A model generated the notes under the pieces. The model did not search any database. It saw only the letters and a program-made list of their open reading frames with translations, and had not been told where the DNA came from. This document shows positions 34,642 to 45,727 of a stretch of 64,000 nt of DNA, one piece after another; position 1 is the first letter of the stretch, and every line of letters begins with the position of its first letter. The translations under genes and the position numbers were made by a program. Source of the DNA: Clarireedia homoeocarpa (Eukaryota > Ascomycota > Leotiomycetes > Helotiales > Rutstroemiaceae); contig LNKV01000005.1 in assembly GCA_001465935.1 (NCBI GenBank), forward strand, positions 310,001 to 374,000, in the 5' to 3' direction.

Positions 34642-35835
34642 TTCCTACAGTAGCACCGTCCGTACCAATCAGTATCAGCATCTCCCAATTGCTTCTCTCT
34701 CTCTCTTTTCTCTCTGATGTGAGAAAACGAACTCGAACAAAGATAATATCAGCAAGCAAGCAAACAAACAAAAACAAATAGCTTCATCAACCTTACCTTA
34801 CCTGCAGCTTGCTTCCTTACCCCCACTCTACTCCACATGCATGCACAAATCATGACATAAAGCCACCCACGCACACCATTTTCCAATTTCTAATGCCTTT
34901 GAAATCGCGCTCCAAAAGCTTAACAAATGCTTCGGTAAGCACTTTAAATGCCCCTCACTTACCACTCCACTTACCAAAGCAAACCTTGCAGCTTACAAAA
35001 CAAAACCAACCGCTTACTTACCTTATTTGTCTTGTCACCCCTTTCTTACTTACATTTTACATTTATAAAGTAATTAATGATGTATTTACTTTTATCTTCT
35101 TCTTGGTGCTGGCGAAGAGAAGAGGGAGGAGCGAGAGGAGAGCCAAGAATTACGAATGGCATCATATTTTGATGGGTTAGGGTGATTTTCTATTTTGGGG
35201 GGGAGGGAAAGGGGGGAGAGGGGAAGGGAGTAGAATGTTCGATGATTTGCCATGTGTGTGTGTGCGTGTACATTACATTACATGCACGCGCGCCCCCCTC
35301 CCCCGTCATATTTCGCTCTCTGCCTTTTTTGCGCGAGCGAGTGAGCGAGGTTATTGGGGATTTAGAGGGGGTTTTTGGTTGATTCGAGAAGTTAAGTTAA
35401 GTTACTGTATAAGTTGGTACTTATGTACATTCGATCGATCGCTGCTGCACCAGAACCAGAACCAGATTGATTCATTTTCACATAGTTAACTAAACTAAAC
35501 TAAACTAACTTAACTTATACAAGGAGAAAGTAGATATAAGTTAATAAATAGACTGACTAACTACACTGGATTGCATACAGTACAGTACCGTATAGTATAA
35601 TTTGATCTTTCGTTGCACACCCATCTTACAGTAAACTTCGATTGCAGTGTCCTCTTTCCAAACTATCTGTTGAGGGTACAGCAGGCCTCTGTGATCGGCT
35701 TATCAGAGGTATATCAGCATGTTTGGTGGACGTTTCGGAATATTAGCGAACTTATGCCGGCCCCGCCCCCCTATTGCCCCGCTACCCGATTACTACTCCA
35801 TTTCCAACACCATCTTCAAGTTTATATAAGTCAAG
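34642..35835. other. Intergenic, nitroreductase promoter side
   Basis: No gene supported. Contains a (CT)n run near 34690, CA/GT-rich and AACTTA-type simple repeats at 35390-35520, but nothing with coding character. Confidence 0.45.
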
Positions 35836-36053
35836 TGTAAGATCGAATGAATTACCACAAAGAGACTAATACCCATTTTCGTGGTAAACAAAGGCGTTTG
35901 CCATAAGGCGTTTGCCATGCGTTTGCCATGCGTTTGTCATGCGTTTGCCATAAAGCGTTTGCCATAAGGCGTTTGTTATAAGATGGATATCTATAAAAGA
36001 TTCCATATTATCCATAGTTACATAGAATAATTAATCAAGTTTACAATCTCACA
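35836..36053 (+). repeat. Solo LTR with TCAAG target duplication
   Basis: TGTAAGAT...ATCTCACA ends and perfect 5-bp flanks TCAAG (35831-35835 and 36054-36058) define a 218-bp solo LTR, left by recombination between the two LTRs of a lost element. Seven tandem copies of a GCGTTTGCCAT unit, some extended by AAG/AAA, lie at 35894-35980 in its U3 part. Confidence 0.85.
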
Positions 36054-36058
36054 TCAAG

Positions 36059-37962
36059 CCACATCTACGAAGTAGTCAGCACCAGAATTGATACGGTTAG
36101 TCTAATTCTTTGCTACTGTTGTAGCCTCAGATTACAGTTGCTGCTTTTGGTAACTATGCTGTAATTTGAGGCTTTAGAAATGGTACTGCATCTTGCGAAG
36201 TCGCAGATTACTTTAATCACCGGTATACCTTCAAGCGGATTGTTCGCTGATTCTGAGATTGCAGCAGCAGCTAATTGTAATGCCCGCGGTGTGCAAAGGA
36301 TACACTCAAATACATGCTCAATGTTATGGCGCTACCAGGCACGTGTCCTGGGGACCTTGAGGCTCAGAGGTTGGAGGAACCAATCACAGGAGACCCCCAG
36401 GAATACCACGTGGCCTGCTCAGTATTGATCAGTACTGCTGAGCACTTGAGAACAAAGGTCGGACCCGGGCTAGCAGTGGGACTTGGAGGAATCTCATTAG
36501 ATGGAGGTGGAGGAAACTTGACGAATTTTCGGGTTGCCCATAACGGCGCCCAATGACCAGCTGCCGCAGTAATGCGTCCGAATATGTCTGGTAGTTATGT
36601 ATATAGCTGCGCAGACACGCTAGATACCCCTCGGGAGGTTCAGTGGCCCTTGCAAAAGCATATGTGCCAGCCTAGCGCTTAAATAAAATAAAAAAATAAA
36701 AAAATAAATGAGAACAAGGGTCTATATAAGCAGACAGTATTTCCTTAGTATATGGAGCTTCGTGCTCAACTCAAATAGTAATTTCATTGCTTAGTTACCA
36801 ATCGACATTAGACCTTTGATTAATCCCCTACTTGATTGCTTCAATATAAAACCTACTGTCTTCTACCACTTCCACGTGATTAGAAGGTCGACGACGTAAC
36901 ACTCAAATTGTTTAGGCTTTGAGTCGTATTGGTCAAAATGGTGTCCAGGTTGATTTGTTCTGCCGATTTAGATAATGCTTAGTTATATTATCACGATTCG
37001 GTATAGTTAGCCGCTGTATACCAACATCCTCAACCCCACCATGGAGCGCGCAATTGAGATTCCACAAATACAGGGTAAGTATTGGCCAGTAGGATCTGGT
37101 CTGCTCCATTCGGAAGTACAGCCTATTGGTAAATATTCCCGAATGGGCCTTACTGAATTATTTCTCTTACCTATGGCACCGCTCATTTTTTTCAGCTCAG
37201 TTTGAGCTGTCGGATTGATGGTTGAAGATCTCAAAAAGGGGAAAAGGAGGGGGCTCCAGAAGTCTGGGAGGCTGAATAGGTCGAACATGCTATATTGATA
37301 TAGGTGGAAACTCTAACTTCTCTTCCTTCTCGTTCATACTCAGAACAGTCAGGAAGCACTTAGAGCACTAGCTCTAACATCTTGCCCCAAGGTTGTGTAC
37401 ATATCTTAAAATCTTAATATAACCTCAAAAAATATGTCAACAGCGAGTCCGGCCCATGATAGGACAGCCCATTCGGATTTCGAGGCCCATTGGTCAATAT
37501 TGGCCAATAGGATAGGCCTATTCGGAAATATTTGCCCATAGGCAGACCAGAGGTTTCATCGAAATTTGCTTATCTTAACCAGCTGAAACAATGCCTTTAT
37601 CCGTATATCCAATTAACTCTTTTCTCCCACCTCCACTCCAACTCGGGTGAGGCTCCGGAGGATCACATTTTGTTTAAATTGTCGCAACATTTTACTTCCA
37701 CACCAAATCATGCAATAGAAATTTCCAAACCCAACAACAGGTGCAAGACTCTGGTTTTTTAAACTTATCTTTCTCTAGATCAACCGCTACGATACTTCTG
37801 AGATACTATTCCTTGAGAATTATCAAGCGCTTAATTTCTTTTTGTATAACCCTAAGCTACCAAGCTCTATAGGAAACTCTGCGACCGAGCTGATCCGACC
37901 AAATCCAAACCGACCTCTAATTCTCTTGCGTCTGGTCTGTCTCTATCTATCGGCTAATCAGT
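36059..37962. other. Repeat-derived region upstream of the NLR gene
   Basis: No gene recognised. A 650-bp stretch ends in an A-rich AAATAAAATAAAAAAATAAA tail (about 36680-36710), as LINE/SINE ends often do. It is followed by the inverted LTR-like repeat. Palindromic CCAATATTGGCC-type sequences appear at 37076-37160 and 37440-37555. The last few hundred bases are presumably the NLR promoter. Confidence 0.4.
36712..36901 (-). repeat. LTR-like repeat, inverted relative of 20976-21440
   Basis: The reverse complement starts TGTTACGTCG and shares GAAATTACTATT and CATATACTAAGGAAATACT with the sequence near 21.3 kb. Its other end is not clear. Confidence 0.55.
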
Positions 37963-40900
37963 ATGGTAGATGCTGAGGACTATACAGTCGGTTGGGTTTG
38001 TGCTATAAGCACGGAGTACGTTGCAGCACGGGCTTTTCTTGATGAAAAGCACGATGGACCTGAATATACGTCTCCGAATGACAACAATATCTATACATTA
38101 GGGAGAGTTGGAAAACACAAAGTCGTGATAGCTGTTTTGCCCAATGGCGAGTATGGTCTAGCTGCTGCTGCAGGCGTGGCAAGAGATATGCTGCACAGCT
38201 TTCCTAATATCAGAATTGGCCTAATGGTCGGTATTGGTGGTGGAGCACCAAGTCGAAAGCATGATATCCGTCTAGGGGACATTGTGGTTAGCGCTCCTCG
38301 AGATGGGAAGGGTGGTGTGTTTCAGTACGACTTTGGCAAGACGATACAAGATCAGAGCTTTCAAACAACGGGGTTCCTTAACCAGCCTCCGACCCTTCTA
38401 CGCGCTGCAGTCAGCGACATTGCAGCGGAGTATGAAGCCGAAGGCCATCAACTAGAAGAGGCTATTGAGAGTGCCCTTGAGAGACTGCCAAGGCTTCGAA
38501 AGAAATATAAGCGACCGGACAGTAGCAGCGACCGGCTATATAAAAGCGGATATATTCATCCTCGAGACGACGAATTAGGCTGTTTAGGAGCCTGTGGTGA
38601 AGATCCATCATACCAGATATTACGCGCTGAACGAACTGATGAGGACGATAACCCGGCAATTCACTATGGTCTGATTGCTTCCGCAAATCAGTTGATGAAG
38701 AATGCTGTGATTCGGGACAAACTTGCAGCGAAAAAGGACGTTTTATGTTTTGAGATGGAAGCAGCAGGACTAATGAACCACTTTCCTTGTTTGGTAATCC
38801 GCGGGATATGCGACTACTCAGATTCGCACAAAAACAAGGAGTGGCAGGGATATGCAGCAATGACAGCAGCTGCATATGCGAAGGATCTAATCCGTCGGAT
38901 TCCCCCTAGCAAGGTGGAGGCTGAAAAGAGGATTGGAGAGGTTCTTTCGGGTTAGTCTCAAGGATCGAATCATTCTATGGATACAATTTTAACTGTATAT
39001 AGTTGTAAAAGATGTTCGAGAAGATGTTAGCAACCTTGTCTGCGCACAGTCTAATCGTGACCATGATATGGTTCTTAATTGGCTTACTCCAACCGAGTAC
39101 GGTCCTCAGCACCATGACTATATTACGAGATGTGAACCGGGCACTGGCCAATGGCTGTTAGCATCCACAGAGTTTCACCATTGGTTGGAAACAAGCAATC
39201 AGACATTATTCTGTCCAGGCATACCAGGGGCGGGGAAGACCTTCCAGACCTCTCTTTTGATCAAAGACCTAGTCGAGCGGTTCCAAGATGACCCTATGGT
39301 TGGCATCGCTTATATCTATTGCAACTTTCAGCGGCAACAAGACCAAAAGCCGGAAAAACTACTAGAATGTTTGATCAAGCAGCTGGCTCAGCACCAAAAG
39401 ACTTTCCCAGAGAGTTTGCAAGCATCGTACGTGCTACATCAAAACAGAAATACGCGCCCTTTACTCGAAGAGCTTTCCGTAGCCCTTCAGTCTGTTGGAA
39501 GATCCTATTCAAGGGTCTTCATTGTCATTGACGCACTCGATGAATGCGATGACACGGATCGCAGCCGTACCAAACTGCTGAATTATTTATTTGATACACA
39601 GAGTAAGATCCAACTGAACCTTTTTGCTACTTCTCGGCCTATTCCAGCGATCGTAGAGAGATTTCAACACTGTTTGTCTATAGAGATTCGCCCTTATCGT
39701 GATGACGTTTTTAATTTTCTAGATAATCGTATGTCTTATTTGCCAGATTTTGTAAAGAGTGATATAGGCCTTCAGAACGAGATCAAGGATGGGATAGAGT
39801 CAGCAATTGAAGGAATGTAAGTATTATATAATGATGCTTTCAGATATTAATATGAACTAATACTGTTAGGTTTCTACTCGCGCAACTCTATATCGATATG
39901 CTTGTTGGTAAGAGGTCACCAGCAGCTCTCCGAAATACATTAAAAGGTCTACGAAAAGCCTCTGCAAAATCGCTAGACAGGTCGAGTGCGTTAGATGATG
40001 CATATAGCAAAGCTATGGAGCGGATCCAACAGCAGAGAGGCGACCTGCCTCGAGATGCTCTGCTTATCCTTTCATGGATTGTTAACGCAAAGAGGCAGTT
40101 GACAGTACCGGAGCTCCAAGATGCCCTTGCGGTTGAAATTGGCAAATCAGAGCTGGACAAAGACAATGTTCCCACTATTGAGCATATAACTAGTGCATGT
40201 GCTCCGCTAGTTGTAGTGGATAGAGAAAGTAATATTGTTCGCCTGGTTCACTACACGACGCAAGAATACTTCAAGGGAACACAGCAGCGGTGGTTTCCGA
40301 CCGCAGAGGCTGATATCACGGAAATCTGCACCACCTATCTCTCATTCAGTGTCTTTGAGAGTGGGGTTTGTTTGAGAGACAATGAATTCGAGCAGCGGCT
40401 AAAATCAAATCCTCTTTTTGAATACGCAGCACATAACTGGGGGCATCATGCTCGGGAGGCTTCGACTCTGTGTCAAGGTGTTATCGAATTTCTTCAGAAA
40501 CAAAGCCAGGTTGAGGCATCAAGTCAAGCACTTATGGCTTCTGAGCGACGGTGGGATAGTAGAAATTATAGCCAAAAATTTCCAACGGAAATGACTGGTC
40601 TGCACTTAGGTGCATACTTCGGGGTGTACAACGCGGTACAATTCATACTTGGTAGTAATAACCCTGATCCGAAAGACAGCTATAACCAGACACCGCTATA
40701 TTGGGCCTCTAAGAACGGCTACCTCAAGATCGTCCAGCTACTACTCGATCGAGGCGCTGACGTTAAAGCAGCTAGTGAAAATAACCAGACGCCGCTACAT
40801 TGGGCCTCTAAGTACGGCAACGTTGAGATCGTTCAGCTGCTACTCGACCGAGGCGCTGACATTAATATAGCTGATGAGCATGGATGGACGCCGCTATATT

Positions 40901-42921
40901 GGGCCTTTAAGAATAGCAACCGCGAGATCATCCAGCTGCTACTCGATCGAGGCGCTGAAGTTAATACAGCTGACAAGAATGGATGGACACTGCTGCATTC
41001 GGCCTCTAAGTACGGCCACCTCGAAGTCGTCCAACTGCTACTCGATCGAGGCGCTGATATTAATACAGTTGACAAGGATGGATGGACATCGCTGCATTGG
41101 GCCTCTGAGAATAGATACTCCGAGATATATTATCTTAATATCGTTCAGCTACTACTCGACCGAGGCGCCGACGTCAAAGTAGCTAATAAGAAAGGATGGA
41201 CGCCGCTACATTTAGCCTCTAAGAACGGCTACCTCGAGACCGTCCAGCTGCTACTCGACCGAGGCGCCGATATTAATATAGCTGACAAAGATGGATGGAC
41301 GCCGTTGCATTGGGCCTCTAAGAATGACTACCTCAAGATCGTCCAGCTGCTACTCAACCGAGGCGGCGATATTAATATAGTTGACAAAGATAGACGGACA
41401 CCGCTACATAAGGCCTATGACAACGACTATCTCGAGATCGTCCAACTACTACTCGATCGAGGCGCTGAAGTTAATACAGCTAATAAGGATAACCAGACGC
41501 CGCTACATTTGGCCTCTGGCAACGGCGATGTCGAGATCGTCCAGTTGCTACTCGATCGAGGGGCCGACATTGACATTAACACAGCTGATAAGGATAACCA
41601 GACACCGCTACATTTGGCCTCTGGCAACAGCGATGTCGAGATCGTTCAGTTACTACTCGATCGAGGCGCCGATATTAATATAGCTGACAAGGATGGATGG
41701 ACGCCGCTGCATTGGGCCTCTGAGGACGGCTACTTTGAGATTGTTCAGCTGCTACTCGATCGAGGTGCTAACGTTAATACAAGTGAGGATGGATTAACGC
41801 CGCTACATTTGGCCTCTAAGTACGGCCACCTCGAAGTCGTCCAACTGCTACTCGATCGAGGCGCTGATATTAATACAGTTGACAAGGATGGATGGACATC
41901 GCTGCATTGGGCCTCTGAGAACAGATACTCCGAGATATATTACCTTAACATCGTTCAGCTGCTACTCGACCGAGGCGCCGACGTCAAAGTAGCTGACAAG
42001 AAAGGATGGACGCCGCTACATTTAGCCTCTAAGAACGGCTACCTCAAGACCGTCCAGCTACTGCTCGATCGAGGCGCTGACGTTAAAGCAGCTAGTGAAA
42101 ATAATCAGACGCCGCTACATTTGGCCTCTGGCAACGGCGATATCGAGATCGTTCAGTTACTACTCGATCGAGGCGCCGATATTAATATAGCTGACAAGAA
42201 TAGCCAGACGCCGCTACATTTGGCCTCTGAGTATTTGGCCTCTAAGTACGGCCACCTCGAGATACTCCAACTGTTACTCGATCGAGGCGCCGATATTAAT
42301 GTAGCTGATAAGAATGGATGGACATTGCTACATTGGGCCTCTAAGAACAGAGAGCTCGAGATTTTCCAGCTACTACTCGATCGAGGCGCCGACATTAACA
42401 TTAATATAGCTGATAAGAATAGCCAGACACCGCTACATTTGGCCTCTGGCAACGGTGAAGTCGAGATCGTCCAGTTGCTACTCGATCGAGGCGCTGAAGT
42501 TAATATAGCTGACAAGAATAGCCAGACGCCGCTACATTTGGCCTCTGGCAACGGCAAAGTCGAGATCGTTCAGTTACTACTCGATCGAGGCGCCAATATT
42601 AATATAGCTGACAAGGATGGATGGACGCCGCTGTATTGGGCCTCTAAGAATAGATACTCCGAGATATATTACTTTAAAATCGTTCAGCTGCTACTTGACC
42701 GAGGCGCCGACGTCAAAGTAGCTGACAAGAAAGGATGGACGCCGCTACATTTGGCCTCTAAGAACAGCTACCTCAAGATCGTCCAGCTGCTACTCGATCG
42801 AGGCGCCGATATTAATACAGTTGACAAAGATGGATGGACGCCGCTAAAATGGGCCTCTGAGAATAGCAACCTCAAGATCGTCCAGCTGCTACTCGATCGA
42901 GGCGCTGATCCAATCGAGTAA
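37963..42921 (+). CDS. STAND/NLR-type receptor: PNP_UDP - NACHT - ankyrin repeats
   Basis: Exons 37963..38950, 39003..39816, 39870..42921 (introns 52 and 53 nt, phases 1 and 2) give 1617 aa. Residues 1-325 form a purine-nucleoside-phosphorylase-like domain (VGWVCAISTEYVAARAFL, GLMVGIGGGAPS, FEMEAAGLM, RGICDYSDSHKN), common as the N-terminal module of fungal NLRs. The NACHT NTPase follows: Walker A GIPGAGKT (402-409), Walker B-like VFIVIDALDE (about 501-510), and a winged-helix-like region to about 840. From residue 842 there is one degenerate and then 22 well-conserved ankyrin repeats (core TPLHxAS...IVQLLLDRGAD) running to the stop. STAND proteins of this design act in fungal non-self recognition and regulated cell death; the ligand is unknown. 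Repeat copies are nearly identical in DNA. Confidence 0.95.
40661..42915 (+). repeat. Coding tandem ankyrin array, about 99-bp unit, 22 copies
   Basis: Most units are 99 bp, each with a near-invariant CTACTCGATCGAGGCGC block. Three units carry a 5-residue extension (RYSEIYY type) and a few have two extra residues. A longer segment is duplicated at an 810-bp spacing (starting 41005 and 41815, about 96 % identical over 264 bp), with a partial third copy near 42640. Confidence 0.95.
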
Positions 42922-43768
42922 TTTATAGTTTTTCTATTCTGTATAATACTTAAGACCAGACTACAAAGAATATCGTTAACTGTGACTACTCTGGCAGTGA
43001 ATAAGTGTAGCTTGTATTGTACAAAACTTGTGAAAGTGGATATCAGAATCGAAGATTACTAGAACAACTTAACTTATCTCGACTTGACTTGATTCAGATA
43101 AATTAGATAGTTAATATTGCGCAATTATCTATCTTTCTATCGGAGTTATCTGATTTATTCGTTGTAGTCAGTTAGTTATCTTCTGAAATTAGAATTTATC
43201 GTGAGCCACCTCGTTACCCCTTTCACACCCCCAACAGTCAAATCCCTTATTCCAGACACCTTATATTGAAGTGGACAAACTCCCTCACCCCCCCCTGGTT
43301 TCAATTGTTCATCACATCTTTCTTATACGAGGCTGTATATAACACTACTGTAAAACCTTGCTGTATGCCAGCTATATGCTATATGCTAGCTATATGCTAT
43401 TGACTGTATTCTATATGTTCCCCACCACGGTTGATCTGATCATCAAATCTAATAGCCATCCAGCCACCCAGCAGGAATCAAACCCAATGCCCATCCCAAA
43501 TAACGCCATCAACCCAATCCATAAGTTATGTAAGATTTGGAACGAAAATATCCTTCCCTCCCACCTATCATCAAAAGACAAACAACAAAGTTGTGTCTCC
43601 CACCATGCAATATGATACAACTTGCAAGCATCCGCCGATGACCGTCATAATATCCACAACTCTTTTTTGTATATACAATTCCCTCGCCGCCCCATCAGCT
43701 TAGCTTTCCACCAGGAAACACAATCACCTGTAACACCACTCACCATCCACCACAATACCTACCCCCCA
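42922..43768. other. Intergenic between convergent NLR and reductase genes
   Basis: No gene seen. Contains GCTATATGCTA repeats at about 43367-43400. Confidence 0.5.
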
Positions 43769-45727
43769 TCACCAAGTCTCAGCAATATACTGCCCCGCCT
43801 CATTCTTCAACTTCCAAAACTTCTTTGCTTCCTCCCTCCCCAAATTCCCCTTCTCCATCGCAACATCTACCAATGCCTCCTCCACCCCCTCACCCATCCC
43901 CTTACTACTACCACAAACAAACACTCTCCCATCCAACGCATTAATAATAAACCAGACCAAATCCGCCTGATGACGAACCTCATCTTGCACATACTTGCCA
44001 TTCTGTTTAGCACCGGGTTTGCGACTTTGCACGACTTTCTTAACTTCTGATTCATGAACACCCCATTCACCGGAGTATAGTTCATCGAGAAGAGAATCGC
44101 GAACGCCTTGAAGAACCCAGACTTTGTTGGCGCAATTGGCATTCTTGAGGCGACGTTGAACGAATCCACGGAATGGCGCTACGCCAACACCGGCGCCGAT
44201 GAGAAGCATAGGTCCGTCTGAGACGAATTCTCGCGCGAGCGGGTTCGCCATCAGTCCTTTGAACATGGGGATTCGGAGGTTGACTTTGCGACCTTCTTTT
44301 TCGGCTTCAATAAACTTCCGGGCTTGACGTTCGAAGAATCCTGATCCTAAACCAGTACGAGGACCTCCGCGCCAGTTGTTTGTCTCATGAACCGTAACGG
44401 CAATTTCAATAAGTCGACTACATCCTTCCACGGGCACACAAGATTCGTGGGGGTCGTTGGACAGAGAATAGAATCGTGGCATAAGTGTTTGTAGCTGTGA
44501 AAGAAGGTGATCGAGAGGTGGCTTGCAGGATGGGAAAGCGTGAAGTAGCTGGTTGATGGTGATATGTGGCCCGGTACGGAAGTCGCAGAACACACCCTGT
44601 CCTTCTGCGGAGCAAAGATACATTAAAACTTTCTTTTCGTTTTCATCCGTAGCATATTCAGCAAACAACCGCAAGAGATTCTTGGTAGGTGGATACGATT
44701 GGATATCGGAGCACCATGTAAGCAAATCCCGTCTAGTAGTTACCAATTCCCTCGGCTTGTCATCTCCCCACACTGTAGGCCATCTCCCACTTTCGGTCTT
44801 CAACAGAACCTTTCGATCGCGTAGATGTCTTGGAATAGAGAGCAAGTCCATAAGCTCATCTACAATAGATTCTTCATTTGGCGCCATAACACCAATTGCA
44901 CCGCCAACCTTGAAATCAACCCCACCTTCCTCGGGATAATCAGTAACATCCAAATCAAAATGATACGTTCTCTTCTCCGCACCAGGCTTGGTCAATTCCC
45001 GAGCGCTGAATATCTTTGCAGAGTAGACCTCGTATGGAGGATGTGGTTGAACAAAGGCAGGCGGTTGAACTCTCGTGTCGATATCTTCCTTTGCGTGATG
45101 TGGAGTAAAATCAATTGAGTTGTTTGTGTCTTGCTCCAATGCAATACCAGAGTCTGCGAGCGAGGGCGTCTTGTCTGTTGATTTAGCATCCGAAGAGCCT
45201 TGTTGGGTATTCTCAATCTTCAGCCCCTCCAAGACCTTCGCGGCATTGTCGCCCGTCTGCATTGTTTTGAGTGGCCTGATCTCGATTGTCTTTTTGGGTA
45301 CTTCCGGCACACTCGAAAGAGTCGTAGGGATTTTGCCAATCTTCAATCCCAAACTGGCGAAAGCTTCATTCTCTGGCAGTTGGATTCTTTCATATGTAAG
45401 AGCATCACTCTTAGTAACCGCCATACAGCAACCCCCACCACAACATTTCTCTACCAATTTGGTACCGGCTTCCCCAATAATTCGTTGCATATCGGTGGCA
45501 TTTTGCGAGATGAGTTTGGTGGAGGCTCGACGACGTCGGGGAGGTAGTATTTCTTCGGGTTCGAGTTCGGGTTCGGATGATGAAGAGGAGGAATAAGTGA
45601 GGGAAGGGACTGCCGAGCGGGGGGAGGGCAGCTTTGGTTCTTCGGGAATACAGTGCGAGGTGGTGGCCATTCTTAGTACTTGGGGACGAGACATTGTGCT
45701 GAGAAGAATGGGAGAGCGTCGAATCAT
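43769..45727 (-). CDS. FMN-less CPR-type FAD/NADPH reductase
   Basis: Single exon, 652 aa. The C-terminal 420 residues match the FAD and NAD(P) modules of cytochrome P450 reductase/sulfite reductase flavoprotein: the FAD motif RFYS (418-421), a flavin-binding loop near TGLGSGFFERQ, the NADPH motif GAGVGVAPFRG (511-521), VFVCGSSKGMGEGV, and a terminal Trp as in CPR, where it stacks on FAD. There is no flavodoxin domain. The first 230 residues are Ser/Pro-rich and low in structure, with a compact cysteine cluster CCGGGCC at 95-101. It must pass electrons to a separate carrier or directly to a partner; which one is unknown. An alternative start at Met12 exists. Convergent with the NLR gene. Confidence 0.85.
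   Translation of the reverse strand: MIRRSPILLSTMSRPQVLRMATTSHCIPEEPKLPSPRSAVPSLTYSSSSSSEPELEPEEILPPRRRRASTKLISQNATDMQRIIGEAGTKLVEKCCGGGCCMAVTKSDALTYERIQLPENEAFASLGLKIGKIPTTLSSVPEVPKKTIEIRPLKTMQTGDNAAKVLEGLKIENTQQGSSDAKSTDKTPSLADSGIALEQDTNNSIDFTPHHAKEDIDTRVQPPAFVQPHPPYEVYSAKIFSARELTKPGAEKRTYHFDLDVTDYPEEGGVDFKVGGAIGVMAPNEESIVDELMDLLSIPRHLRDRKVLLKTESGRWPTVWGDDKPRELVTTRRDLLTWCSDIQSYPPTKNLLRLFAEYATDENEKKVLMYLCSAEGQGVFCDFRTGPHITINQLLHAFPSCKPPLDHLLSQLQTLMPRFYSLSNDPHESCVPVEGCSRLIEIAVTVHETNNWRGGPRTGLGSGFFERQARKFIEAEKEGRKVNLRIPMFKGLMANPLAREFVSDGPMLLIGAGVGVAPFRGFVQRRLKNANCANKVWVLQGVRDSLLDELYSGEWGVHESEVKKVVQSRKPGAKQNGKYVQDEVRHQADLVWFIINALDGRVFVCGSSKGMGEGVEEALVDVAMEKGNLGREEAKKFWKLKNEAGQYIAETW

Noticed and set aside
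35894..35980. CRISPR-like regular repeats
   Set aside because: Short tandem units without spacers, within a solo LTR of a eukaryotic genome.
40833..42557. Ser-rich minus-strand frames across the ankyrin array
   Set aside because: Antisense shadows of the repeats; the periodic spacing is inherited from the sense gene.
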